64,000 nucleotides of DNA from Marinobacterium litorale DSM 23545 (lineage in GTDB: Bacteria > Pseudomonadota > Gammaproteobacteria > Pseudomonadales > Balneatricaceae): the NCBI RefSeq assembly GCF_000428985.1, contig NZ_AUAZ01000021.1:1-64000 (forward strand), written 5' to 3'. This document shows, one piece after another, positions 1 to 6,453 of the stretch (the first letter of the stretch is position 1; each line of letters starts with the position of its first letter). The notes beneath the pieces were generated by a model. It searched no databases and had not been told where the DNA came from. It saw only the letters and a list, made by a program, of their open reading frames with translations. The position numbers and the translations under genes were made by a program.

Positions 1-456
1 CGCCCGCATCCCTCTGCGCGGGCTAAGGAAGCAGAGGGCAACGAAATACCCACTGACTGGCAACGAGCCGGTAAGTCTCTGATCAGGGCGCCACCAGTGG
101 GTATCTCGTTGCGGTGAATGCGCAGGCTGATGCGCAAGAAGTGGCCGTGCAGCAATGTACGGAGGGGGGAAGCCAGATAGTGGGCTGTTGGCGTTCTGAA
201 CAGACGCCTGTGCCGGAGATCAGCACCGGCCACCGCAACACCGAACACACCCGAGAGGGCCGCGCCTGTACCACCCTGGGCAGGCAATCTGATCTGACGC
301 TGCGAGCTGGTGCCGGTGAAGTAGGCCCGCATAAAGATGCCGATGGCGGAGCCGCCCGCCTGACGCTGCACCCCGGGGTGATCCCGTGGGCACCCGGCAC
401 AATAGATCCCGCCGCACGGGAGTGACGTGTCGCCGGACGAGGGTAACCGGCACCGT
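1..456. other. Left-edge region with inverted repeats, no supported gene
   Basis: No gene can be supported here. Several overlapping frames are open on both strands because the DNA is GC-rich. The best by codon third-position GC is a minus-strand frame running from about 371 off the left edge, with no convincing ribosome site and no recognisable family. A plus frame ends at 117. What is clear is structure: 10-17 pairs with 31-38 (8 bp), and 39-55 pairs with 95-111 (16 of 17 bp). Integrase and repressor genes, absent from the rest of the phage, are expected further left. Confidence 0.4.
39..111. repeat. 17-bp inverted repeat pair
   Basis: The arm CAACGAAATACCCACTG (39-55) is matched in reverse complement at 95-111 with one mismatch, separated by 39 bases. 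A second 8-bp stem (10-17 with 31-38) lies directly to its left. Together they could fold as two adjacent hairpins in RNA, or be a protein-binding or recombination site. The function is unknown. Confidence 0.75.
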
Positions 457-533
457 ACCGCCATAGCTCAACTGGATAGAGCATCCGGCTTCTACCCGGA
501 TGGTTGCAGGTTCGAATCCTGCTGGCGGTGCCA
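457..533 (+). tRNA. tRNA-Arg (anticodon UCU)
   Basis: The sequence folds as a complete cloverleaf: 7-bp acceptor stem ACCGCCA with TGGCGGT, D arm GCTC/GAGC, anticodon stem TCCGG/CCGGA with loop CTTCTAC, and T arm GCAGG-TTCGAAT-CCTGC. Discriminator G and an encoded CCA follow, giving 77 nt. The anticodon TCT reads AGA (and AGG by wobble). It sits just upstream of the phage replication gene. No partial copy of its 3' end is found near the right prophage boundary, so it looks phage-borne rather than a host attachment tRNA. Arg-UCU tRNAs are common phage cargo, including in Stx phages. Confidence 0.95.
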
Positions 534-543
534 AGTGAATGAT

Positions 544-627
544 CCGTTCGGTGCGAACGGAAAGGGCGGGTTGAATGGCCCGAAAACAACGAAGCCCCGG
601 ATGTCGGCAAACCAAACCCGGGGCTTC
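544..627 (+). other. Two hairpins between the tRNA and the replication gene
   Basis: A perfect 7-bp hairpin CCGTTCG-GTG-CGAACGG lies at 544-560. A perfect 10-bp stem GAAGCCCCGG / CCGGGGCTTC lies at 591-600 and 618-627 with a 17-nt loop. Neither is followed by a T run, so they are not clear intrinsic terminators. They could mark tRNA 3' processing or shape the leader of the downstream gene, whose ribosome site begins about 18 bases after the second stem. Confidence 0.6.
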
Positions 628-654
628 ATCAACTCACGCAGAGTAGAGGTGATT

Positions 655-1518
655 ATGACGAATACTGCGGAGGTTTACCAGTTCCCGGGGATGCCGGCGA
701 CTGAGGAGCCACGGGAGGTCCAAGTGGTTGCGGAAGTCGAAAACGGCTATACGCGCCTTGCTAATGACCTGGTACTGCAGTTGTGCAGGACTGATCTGAG
801 CAAGCGTGAGACGAAGGTAATGTTTGCAGTGATCAACAAGACCTTCGGTTTTAACAAGCCGTGCGACTGGATAGGGCGGGATCAGATCGAGGATCTGACA
901 GGCATTTCAGCAAACCATGTCTCGGCAGTCATCAAGGGTCTGGTTGAACGCAAAATCTTGTACCGAAAAGGGCGCGCTATCGGGGTTAATAAAGTGATCT
1001 CAGAGTGGCTTACCAATGAATCATCAGCACCCACGACAAGAGCAAAAAATAGCCAAAAGTCCCCAAACGGGGACTCTCCAGAAAATCCCCAAATGGGGAC
1101 TAAAAAATCCCCAAACGGGGACTCAGAAGTCCCCAAACGGGGACGTATAAGTCCCCAAACCGGGACCCACAAAAGACAAGACACTTCTACAAAAGACAAT
1201 AATACAAAACACAAGGGGCTCGACTTGTCATCGATCCCTGAGTGGCTTTCGATTGAATCAGTCGCTGGATTCATTGATCACCGCAAGTCGATCAAAAAAC
1301 CAATGACTCAGCAGGCACTCACCCTCCTGATCAACAAACTCGACAAGCACCGTGCGGAAGGGCATGACCCGGTTGCCATGCTTGAGGAGTCGATCATGAA
1401 CGGCTGGCAGGGTGTATTCCCGCCGAAGCCTGGCGCTTCCCGAGCACCGAGGCATGCCACCCCAAGTTTCACCGGGGTTGATTACTCAAAAGGCGCGGAG
1501 GGATTCGAACGTGTTTGA
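655..1518 (+). CDS. Phage replication protein O-like, with internal origin
   Basis: This 287-residue protein resembles the phage O/replisome-organiser family (Phage_rep_O). Residues about 25-120 form the winged-helix DNA-binding domain, with the typical run LANDLVLQL..DLSKRETKVMFAVINKTFGFNK and a helix-turn-helix ending GVNKVISEW. The C-terminal part (about 205-275) resembles the helicase-loader contact region of such proteins. The linker is encoded by five near-identical palindromes (1059-1166) that fall in all three frames relative to the gene, so they are kept as DNA and not as protein. ATG at 655 was chosen over upstream in-frame starts because AGAGGTG precedes it and the upstream part overlaps the tRNA. 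In lambda, O binds iterons within its own gene to start replication; the same is inferred here. The next gene overlaps by 8 bases. Confidence 0.85.
   Translation: MTNTAEVYQFPGMPATEEPREVQVVAEVENGYTRLANDLVLQLCRTDLSKRETKVMFAVINKTFGFNKPCDWIGRDQIEDLTGISANHVSAVIKGLVERKILYRKGRAIGVNKVISEWLTNESSAPTTRAKNSQKSPNGDSPENPQMGTKKSPNGDSEVPKRGRISPQTGTHKRQDTSTKDNNTKHKGLDLSSIPEWLSIESVAGFIDHRKSIKKPMTQQALTLLINKLDKHRAEGHDPVAMLEESIMNGWQGVFPPKPGASRAPRHATPSFTGVDYSKGAEGFERV
1059..1166. repeat. Five 16-bp palindromic iterons (probable phage origin)
   Basis: Copies of GTCCCCAAACGGGGAC or close variants start at 1059, 1085, 1107, 1129 and 1151. Spacing is 26, 22, 22 and 22 bases, about two helical turns. Copies 1 and 4 are identical, copy 3 differs in its first base, and copies 2 and 5 differ at one or two bases. 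The reading phase of the host gene shifts between copies. A strand-biased A-rich stretch follows (about 1167-1215). Iterons then an AT-rich zone inside the O gene is the layout of lambda ori. Confidence 0.85.
1167..1215 (+). other. A-rich putative unwinding region
   Basis: Immediately after the last iteron the top strand becomes very A-rich with almost no G (ACAAAAGACAAG, ACAAAAGACAATAATACAAAA). This resembles the easily melted element next to lambda iterons. It encodes the Lys/Thr/Asn-rich end of the O linker. Confidence 0.55.
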
Positions 1519-2389
1519 AGTCATCAAAACCGAAGATCGCCACTGCGAAAAACACGACCTGGACTGGGTGTGCGAATTTACAAAGTTTGCCAGCCGCACT
1601 CTGGAAAGCGAGTGTCCTAAGTGCCTCGAAGAGCGTGAGGCCGAAGAGGAGCGGAAGCGCCAGATCGAGTTTGAGGAAGAGCGCCGGAAGGCCGCAGTAG
1701 CTGCAAAGCGCAAGCAGCTTGAGCAGCGCATCTCATCCAGCCTGATTCCGGATAAATACCTGACCCGCTCGTTTGATAACTACCGCGTGGAAACCGATGC
1801 CCAGGGGCGAGCCCTGGAGACGACACGACGCTTCGCTGAGCACTTTGACCAGTTCCAGCGCACCGGGGCAGGGCTGATCATGATAGGGCGGCCCGGAACC
1901 GGCAAAACGCACCTGGCCTGCGCTATTGCCAATGCGCTGATCGAGAAGGGCGCCACAGTCCTGTTTGTCACTGTGTCAAAGATGATTCGCCGCATTCGAG
2001 AGACATACCGGCGCGATTCTGAGTACACCGAACAGCAGATGATCGACTCACTGCGGGATGTGGATCTGTTGATTATCGATGAGGTTGGGATTCAGCGCGG
2101 CACCGAGAGCGAAGAGCACCTGTTGTTCGAGGTGCTGAACGAGCGCAACTCCGTGTTTGGTCCGACGATCATCCTGTCAAACCTGACAGTTGAAGAGATC
2201 AAGGCGTATGTCGGTGAGCGAGCCCTGGATCGTCTGCGTGAAGGCGGGGGCAAGCTGGTTGTATTCGACTGGGGTAGCTACCGGGGCAATGTGGCTGATG
2301 ATGCCGATCTGCCGTGCGCTGACTCAGTTGTGCCGCTTCGCACTGAATCACGCCTGCCTCACCAACGACCGTTTCCGATGGGTGACTGA
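1511..2389 (+). CDS. DnaC-like helicase loader ATPase
   Basis: This 292-residue AAA+ ATPase is of the DnaC/IstB type. Such proteins load the host replicative helicase onto DNA opened by the origin protein. The N-terminal part has Cys/His pairs (C12, H15, C35, C38) that could bind metal, then a charged coiled-coil stretch. Walker A GRPGTGKT is at about 126-133, followed by Walker B LLIIDEVG and a sensor ILSNLT. GTG at 1511 is chosen because GGAGGG lies 8-9 bases upstream and it overlaps the O-like stop by 8 bases. A longer ATG-started reading would run deep into the upstream gene. The O-loader pair fits lambda O-P or P22 18-12 style initiation. Confidence 0.85.
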   Translation: MFEVIKTEDRHCEKHDLDWVCEFTKFASRTLESECPKCLEEREAEEERKRQIEFEEERRKAAVAAKRKQLEQRISSSLIPDKYLTRSFDNYRVETDAQGRALETTRRFAEHFDQFQRTGAGLIMIGRPGTGKTHLACAIANALIEKGATVLFVTVSKMIRRIRETYRRDSEYTEQQMIDSLRDVDLLIIDEVGIQRGTESEEHLLFEVLNERNSVFGPTIILSNLTVEEIKAYVGERALDRLREGGGKLVVFDWGSYRGNVADDADLPCADSVVPLRTESRLPHQRPFPMGD

Positions 2390-2390
2390 T

Positions 2391-2633
2391 ATGAGCCGAC
2401 TATTCGACGCCAAAAAATACGCATACGCCATCCGGCATGAGGGGCATCCGCCTGAGTTTCTGATTGCTATGACCATCGAACGCTTCGGCTTGAGCGACAA
2501 AGAGGCCAAGGCGTTCCGTCAGTACGCATTCCAGCGCGTGATCGTTAAGTGTGATGCAACCCTGTGCGGCCGGGCCAGCTTGCTTGCTGCCCGGGTGCCG
2601 CTCAATCGGATTGGAGAGGTGTTTGCAGCATGA
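2391..2633 (+). CDS. Small conserved-type phage early protein
   Basis: This gene encodes 80 residues (MSRLFDAKKYAYAIRHEG...). It begins one base after the ATPase stop and ends in an ATGA overlap with the next gene, so it sits inside a tight early operon. It has a mixed helical composition, with a short run (FLIAMTIERFGLSDKEAKAF) that could be a helix-turn-helix-like fold. No family is recognised. The position between the replication genes and the Nin genes suggests an accessory early role. Confidence 0.6.
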   Translation: MSRLFDAKKYAYAIRHEGHPPEFLIAMTIERFGLSDKEAKAFRQYAFQRVIVKCDATLCGRASLLAARVPLNRIGEVFAA

Positions 2634-2872
2634 GTACTGAAATCGAACGCCTCCAGCGCGCCCTGATCGAGCGGGATAACCGGCTCAGCGAAATGAAGGC
2701 GTTATTTAGTGCAGCTATGAGTAACCGAATTAGCGTAGCTGATGCTGGTGCTATCTCTATCTCCGGCCTGCTGAATGACAAGAAGCCATTAGCGATCACC
2801 CGGTTTCGCGCCGTGGACGCCGTACTACTGCCGGTTGATGCGCTGCGGGAACTGGGGGTGATCGGTGAATAA
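2630..2872 (+). CDS. Small phage early protein of unknown function
   Basis: This gene encodes 80 residues. The N-terminal half (MSTEIERLQRALIERDNRLSEM) reads as a short coiled coil and the rest is of mixed composition. The ATG overlaps the previous stop (ATGA). The end overlaps the GTG of the NinB-like gene by 8 bases, which supports a real translated gene in an operon. No function can be assigned. Confidence 0.55.
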   Translation: MSTEIERLQRALIERDNRLSEMKALFSAAMSNRISVADAGAISISGLLNDKKPLAITRFRAVDAVLLPVDALRELGVIGE

Positions 2873-3341
2873 GACCATTACACGCACACTCAAAAGCGAA
2901 GGCGATAAGCAGTTCCTCCTGCGATATATCAACGGGATTAACTCGTATCCAACGCGGGTAAAAATCGAGCCTGGGAAAGAGCCGAGAAGCAACCAGCAGA
3001 ACCGGCTCCAATTCCAGTGGCTGAATGATGCGGCCAGCCAGGGCGATCAGGCCGTCGAGGAGTACCGGGCGTATTGCAAGCTGCACTTCGGTGTGCCTCT
3101 GTTGCGCGCCGAGGATGAGGAATTCCGCGAGGTCTACGACCAGATCATCAAACCAGCGCCTTACGAGCACAAGCTGCGCATGATGAGCCCGCCTATCGAC
3201 CTGCCGGTCACCAGCCGGATGAAGGTCAAGACGATGACGGCTTACCTGAACGAGGTCTGGCAGCACTTTACCGGTATTGGTTTTCAGCTGACGGATCCGG
3301 CCATGCTGGGGATTGATGACTATGAGAGGTGGGCGGCATGA
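2865..3341 (+). CDS. ninB: NinB-like recombination protein
   Basis: This 158-residue protein looks like the phage NinB (Orf) family, which helps load recombinases on SSB-coated single-stranded DNA. Visible matches are a QQNRLQFQWL segment near residue 45, like the QNRKLW segment of lambda NinB, and a C-terminal TSRMKVKTMTAYLNEV block like its TSRMRVGEFAELLELI. The start is GTG at 2865, overlapping the previous gene. NinG follows one gene later, as in lambdoid nin regions. Divergence from lambda is large, so the name is moderately sure. Confidence 0.55.
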   Translation: MNKTITRTLKSEGDKQFLLRYINGINSYPTRVKIEPGKEPRSNQQNRLQFQWLNDAASQGDQAVEEYRAYCKLHFGVPLLRAEDEEFREVYDQIIKPAPYEHKLRMMSPPIDLPVTSRMKVKTMTAYLNEVWQHFTGIGFQLTDPAMLGIDDYERWAA

Positions 3342-3607
3342 GTTGGTTAAGCAAAATCACAGGGCGTCAGCACCACTTCAAGATTGAGTTGCGCTACACG
3401 CCCGACAATTCGAACGGCCAAGTAAATATAACCAATACGTTCAATATCTGGATGCCTGACAGAGCAGCCATCGCCGATGATCGCAAGATCAAGAAGGATT
3501 GCTCAAAGCACATGATTGACGCCATCCCTCGGCACCTGAAGCGCAACGGAAAGCTGGAAATCACCAGGGTTTATTACCTTGGCTGGTTTAAGCCGGTGGA
3601 GAAATAG
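3338..3607 (+). CDS. Small phage protein between NinB-like and NinG
   Basis: This gene encodes 89 residues starting MSWLSKITGRQ. The ATG at 3338 overlaps the NinB-like stop as ATGA, and its stop abuts the NinG start with no gap. The sequence has beta-type runs (FKIELRYTP, GQVNITNTFNIWMPD) and a basic middle. No family is recognised. Tight coupling on both sides argues that it is expressed. Confidence 0.55.
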   Translation: MSWLSKITGRQHHFKIELRYTPDNSNGQVNITNTFNIWMPDRAAIADDRKIKKDCSKHMIDAIPRHLKRNGKLEITRVYYLGWFKPVEK

Positions 3608-4258
3608 ATGACCACCGCCACCCTCAAATGCCGCCACTGCAAAGAGCGTAAGCCTCGGGAAACGATGCTGAAAGTTCCGATAGGTGCCTTTTGTGATGGT
3701 GAGTGCGCCCGACAGTACGCTATCGCCAAGGTGAGCAAGGACAGGCAGGCAGATAAACGCCGGAAGCACCGCGAGGCAAAGGACCGACTGCGCGGTGACA
3801 GTCTTCCGCATCAGCTCGAACTGACCCAAAAGGCGTTTAACGCCATGATCCGTGAACTGGACAAAGACCAGCCCTGTGTCAGCTGTGGGAAGCCTGCTGG
3901 CCAGTACACGCTGACAGCCGGGCATTACCAGACCGTCGGTGCTCATCCGGAACTACGGTTCGACCCGCGCAATTGTGCAGGACAGTGCAGTGGATGTAAT
4001 AGCGGCGTCCAGCGATACGCAAAAGGGGATAAGGCCAGTACTCGGCAGAAGTTCACGGCTGAACTTGTGCGTCGCTACGGTCAAGAGCTTGTCGACTACC
4101 TGACCGGCCCGCACCCAGCCAAACATTACACCTGCGATGAGCTGAAAGAGATGCGCAAAGTATTCAATGCTGAGAAACGACGGCTGGAGAAGGGTGAGCC
4201 ACCGTCCCGGGACTGGCGGGCACTGGATCCGCAGGAACTGATACGCAAGGCAGGGTGA
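3608..4258 (+). CDS. ninG: NinG/Rap recombination endonuclease
   Basis: This 216-residue protein is a clear NinG (Rap) family member, a structure-specific junction endonuclease. The N-terminal zinc knuckle CRHCKERKP...FCDGECARQ spans residues about 8-35. A basic coiled stretch follows. The C-terminal HNH-like part carries CVSCGKP, LTAGHYQTVGAHPELRFDPRNC and QCSGCN, with the zinc Cys pairs and the catalytic His. In lambda, NinG processes recombination intermediates made with Red. The gene order with a NinB-like gene just upstream supports the call. Confidence 0.88.
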   Translation: MTTATLKCRHCKERKPRETMLKVPIGAFCDGECARQYAIAKVSKDRQADKRRKHREAKDRLRGDSLPHQLELTQKAFNAMIRELDKDQPCVSCGKPAGQYTLTAGHYQTVGAHPELRFDPRNCAGQCSGCNSGVQRYAKGDKASTRQKFTAELVRRYGQELVDYLTGPHPAKHYTCDELKEMRKVFNAEKRRLEKGEPPSRDWRALDPQELIRKAG

Positions 4259-4267
4259 GGATTGGTT

Positions 4268-4723
4268 ATGGCGATCGACTACGCAGCACAAGCAGACAAA
4301 CTGATCGATGTGTATCTGGCCTGGCTTCTCAGTTCCGATACCGATGCGGGCTGGCACCAACCAAGCATGCTGCAACGGATGGTTGAGTTCGGTGGGGATA
4401 TACCCCCGCCTACCGGCAATGACCAAGCCGACCTGAAGATGATTCAGGAGATGCGGTTTTTAAGGGAGCCTCATGCATTACTCCCCGAGGCGCGAGAGAT
4501 GATCGGCCAGGTTAAAACCAAGTACCGCATACCGCTGTTGGTTCATTGCCGGTACACCGGAACAGTGGATGCTAGAACAGGGCGGCGCTGGACGGCTCGT
4601 AAGCTGGCGATGGAATTACATCTAAGCGTTGATCAGTACCGGGACCGTGTGAAGATGGGGCGGCGGAAACTAGTGCGATTCGTTGAGCAGTACGGCGAAC
4701 GGAATGAACGGAGGGCAGCATGA
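4268..4723 (+). CDS. Putative late regulator (Q-type antiterminator)
   Basis: This gene encodes 151 residues (MAIDYAAQADKLIDVYLAWLL...). It occupies the lambda Q position, last of the early operon and before the lysis genes. The C-terminal half has a helix-turn-helix-like segment (RRWTARKLAMELHLSVDQYRDRVKMGRRKLVRF), like a sigma region 4 fold used by several phage late activators and antiterminators. ATG at 4268 follows GTGAGG; a TTG six bases earlier is possible. A promoter-terminator pair lies about 0.5 kb downstream, which is what Q would act on. The call rests more on place and fold than on clear homology. Confidence 0.5.
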   Translation: MAIDYAAQADKLIDVYLAWLLSSDTDAGWHQPSMLQRMVEFGGDIPPPTGNDQADLKMIQEMRFLREPHALLPEAREMIGQVKTKYRIPLLVHCRYTGTVDARTGRRWTARKLAMELHLSVDQYRDRVKMGRRKLVRFVEQYGERNERRAA

Positions 4724-4778
4724 CCGCGAAATATGAGCTACTATTTACCGGCCGCATTTAACTGAAAGGAAGCGTGTA

Positions 4779-5213
4779 ATGAGCAAAAAATTGAAAGTGG
4801 ATCCGGTTCTTGTTGGCCTAATCCAGATTTTGGATAAGATTTCCGACAAGACAGCTGCTGATGATTTTGGATTTCCGATTACGCTGTTTGTGGATGGTAC
4901 TGTGTTATCAGGCAAGGCTGTTTCGGGGGCGACGTATTTTAAAAAATTTGCTGATTCATATGAGCAGTTTTTTGCTGGCTTTGGAGATAAAGAGGCCGCT
5001 AAATCTTTTGGTGACAGCTATCGAATAGCTGGCGAAAGACACCATCCGAGTCACCTCGGGTATCGAGAGAGTGATGATCCTGGCTATATCCATCTTATTG
5101 ATGTGAGCATTGTTCTTGGAGATGGGCAGTTAATGGCAGGATCTGGCATGGATATCAGATTGAAGCTCGAAGAGGTTGATGGCTTTATGGTAGGGAGAAT
5201 GCAAAGGAATTAG
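4779..5213 (+). CDS. GvpU-like protein (phage cargo gene)
   Basis: This 144-residue protein resembles GvpU, a gas-vesicle accessory protein. Similar features are an early FPITLFVDGTVLSGKAVSG strand pair, an aromatic YFKKF helix, a YIHLIDVSI strand, and a closing LEEVDGFMVGRM signature. No gas-vesicle structural gene is present in the window. The gene has its own ribosome site (AAGGAAG) and visibly AT-richer codons than its neighbours. It lies between the Q-like gene and the candidate late promoter, close to where Stx phages carry toxin genes. It is probably a recently acquired moron. The similarity is from memory of the family and should be searched. Confidence 0.5.
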   Translation: MSKKLKVDPVLVGLIQILDKISDKTAADDFGFPITLFVDGTVLSGKAVSGATYFKKFADSYEQFFAGFGDKEAAKSFGDSYRIAGERHHPSHLGYRESDDPGYIHLIDVSIVLGDGQLMAGSGMDIRLKLEEVDGFMVGRMQRN

Positions 5214-5239
5214 TAATTGGATATTTATCCAGTGATCGC

Positions 5240-5267
5240 TTGCAAAACCCACCATTTTTGGTACTCT
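5240..5267 (+). promoter_or_regulatory. Candidate phage late promoter
   Basis: TTGCAA (5240-5245), a 16-base spacer and TACTCT (5262-5267) resemble a sigma-70 promoter. It is followed about 40 bases later by an intrinsic terminator and then the lysis genes, the pR'-tR' arrangement on which lambda Q acts. Confidence 0.4.
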
Positions 5268-5305
5268 TTTTTCTAGAGTGGCAAGAGTGACGGCCACGCA
5301 AAGCA

Positions 5306-5339
5306 CCCCGCACAGTCGAGCACTGGAGCGGGGTTTTTT
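5306..5339 (+). terminator. Intrinsic terminator before the lysis genes
   Basis: CCCCGC (5306-5311) pairs with GCGGGG (5328-5333), followed by six T. It would stop transcripts from the GvpU-like gene and from the candidate late promoter unless antiterminated. Confidence 0.75.
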
Positions 5340-5354
5340 GTGCCTGTAATTTCT

Positions 5355-5409
5355 CGCCGTGAGGCGACACGCTAACGCCGTGAGGCGTCAGACCCTCCGC
5401 TTCGGCGGA
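5355..5409 (+). other. Three tandem tetraloop hairpins
   Basis: Two identical CGCC-GTGA-GGCG hairpins with GNRA-type loops lie at 5355-5366 and 5376-5387. A TCCGC-TTCG-GCGGA hairpin with a UUCG loop lies at 5396-5409. All are very stable RNA motifs and none has a T run. They sit in the leader of the lysis genes, 31 bases before the first start codon. Confidence 0.75.
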
Positions 5410-5439
5410 CCCTAATTCAAGCCATCCGTGAGGATCGCT

Positions 5440-5823
5440 ATGTCTCTATACCGCTTTTCTCAACGCTCAATTGAGCGCATGAATGGGGTTCACCCAGAAC
5501 TTGTGCTGATCGCGTCCCGCGCATTGATGTACTCCGAAGTTGATTTTGGAGTGACTGAAGGCCTTCGTACTGAGTCCCGGCAGCGCGAGCTTGTTGAGGC
5601 AGGTAAATCTCAAACCATGAAGTCGAGACATCTGACCGGTGACGCTCTTGATGTCGCCGCATATGTGGATGGTCAATTGACGTGGGATTGGGATAAGTAC
5701 GAAGAGATTGCCCGAGCATTCAAACGCGCAGCCGAAGAACTGGGGATTGCGATTGAGTGGGGTGGTGACTGGCGAACCCTAAAAGATGGACCTCATTTTC
5801 AGAGAGCATGGAATGGATCCTGA
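5440..5823 (+). CDS. Phage endolysin, M15 family peptidase
   Basis: This 127-residue protein is a zinc D-Ala-D-Ala/L-Ala-D-Glu-type peptidase of the M15 (VanY-like) family, which cuts peptidoglycan stem peptides. The zinc motif SRHLTGDALDV gives His and Asp ligands, and WGGDW...DGPHFQ gives the catalytic and third ligand region. There is no signal peptide, so it needs the holin encoded just downstream. ATG at 5440 is preceded by GTGAGGA at good spacing; a GTG 12 bases earlier is less likely. It is the first gene of the lysis cassette. Confidence 0.85.
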   Translation: MSLYRFSQRSIERMNGVHPELVLIASRALMYSEVDFGVTEGLRTESRQRELVEAGKSQTMKSRHLTGDALDVAAYVDGQLTWDWDKYEEIARAFKRAAEELGIAIEWGGDWRTLKDGPHFQRAWNGS

Positions 5824-6130
5824 AAAAGACCCAACAAGCTACCAGCTTCTTACGTACTTCTGGGTAATGGCGCTGGCTGCTTGGGGTGGCATAGCGAGCT
5901 ACATCAGACGAGTGAAAGATGGTACAGCCGAGAAGTTCAGCTTTATGGAGTTGATAGGCGAGATTGTTATTTCAGCGTTTACCGGGGTGCTCACATTCTG
6001 GTTGTGTGAGCTCGGTAATTTCCCTGGACTGCTGACTGCCGCATTTGTTGGCGTTAGTGGTCATATGGGAAGCCGCGCCATCGCGCTCATGGAAGATCGC
6101 TTCAAGCGCAAGATGGGTGTTCGGTCGTGA
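5813..6130 (+). CDS. Phage holin (class with three hydrophobic segments)
   Basis: This gene encodes 105 residues with hydrophobic segments LTYFWVMALAAWGGIASYI, IVISAFTGVLTFWL and GLLTAAFVGVSGHMG. It resembles the LydA/phage_holin_3 family. It forms the inner-membrane hole that releases the endolysin. The start at 5813 gives MDPEKDP, typical of the family, and an 11-base overlap with the endolysin. A start at 5786 is possible. It ends overlapping the Rz gene by 4 bases. Confidence 0.8.
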   Translation: MDPEKDPTSYQLLTYFWVMALAAWGGIASYIRRVKDGTAEKFSFMELIGEIVISAFTGVLTFWLCELGNFPGLLTAAFVGVSGHMGSRAIALMEDRFKRKMGVRS

Positions 6131-6453
6131 GTAGTCGCATCGCGGCAGTATTAGCTGTCGTCTTAGTGTTTGGTGGCTGGTCTGTCCGTGGCTGGTATGA
6201 GGACAGTAAAGACCTCGCTGCTGCCGACGCGGTTGACCGGGCAGTAAAAGCTTACCGCCAAACTGAGCAGAGAATTGCCGAAACACTTGAATCAAGGCTG
6301 GCCGAGGTGCAAACCCATGAGCGAATCATCGAGAAGTGGCGTACCCAAATCGTTGATCGCCCTGTGTATCAGCTTGAGTGTATTGATGATGACGGGTTGC
6401 GGATCATCAACGGTGAGCTTCCTGAAGCCGGAACAGCAGAATCTACTGACTAA
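6127..6453 (+). CDS. Inner-membrane spanin (Rz-like)
   Basis: This gene encodes 108 residues starting with GTG at 6127, overlapping the holin stop. A single N-terminal membrane segment (AAVLAVVLVFGGWSV) is followed by a periplasmic helical domain rich in Glu, Gln and Arg (about 30-85). This is the Rz layout. It pairs with the outer-membrane lipoprotein encoded in another frame from 6317 to disrupt the outer membrane in the last step of lysis. Confidence 0.75.
   Translation: MSSRIAAVLAVVLVFGGWSVRGWYEDSKDLAAADAVDRAVKAYRQTEQRIAETLESRLAEVQTHERIIEKWRTQIVDRPVYQLECIDDDGLRIINGELPEAGTAESTD

Noticed and set aside
114-425. Plus-strand GTG frame of 103 codons left of the tRNA
   Set aside because: It has a poor ribosome site, an unbiased codon third position and no recognisable family. 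It overlaps an equally open minus frame, so neither is called.
457-533. tRNA-Arg considered as the prophage attachment site
   Set aside because: No copy of its 3' end is seen near 37.4 kb, and no integrase is adjacent. Phage replication genes follow directly.
83-615. Two long minus-strand frames through the tRNA, with a GFEPATIRVEAGC-type run
   Set aside because: This is the well-known spurious translation of an antisense tRNA gene. The frames cover the cloverleaf and show no protein family.
1059-1166. Five short palindromes considered as a CRISPR array
   Set aside because: The spacers between the 16-bp units are only 6-10 bases and partly alike, far too short for CRISPR. The setting inside an O-like gene points to an origin.
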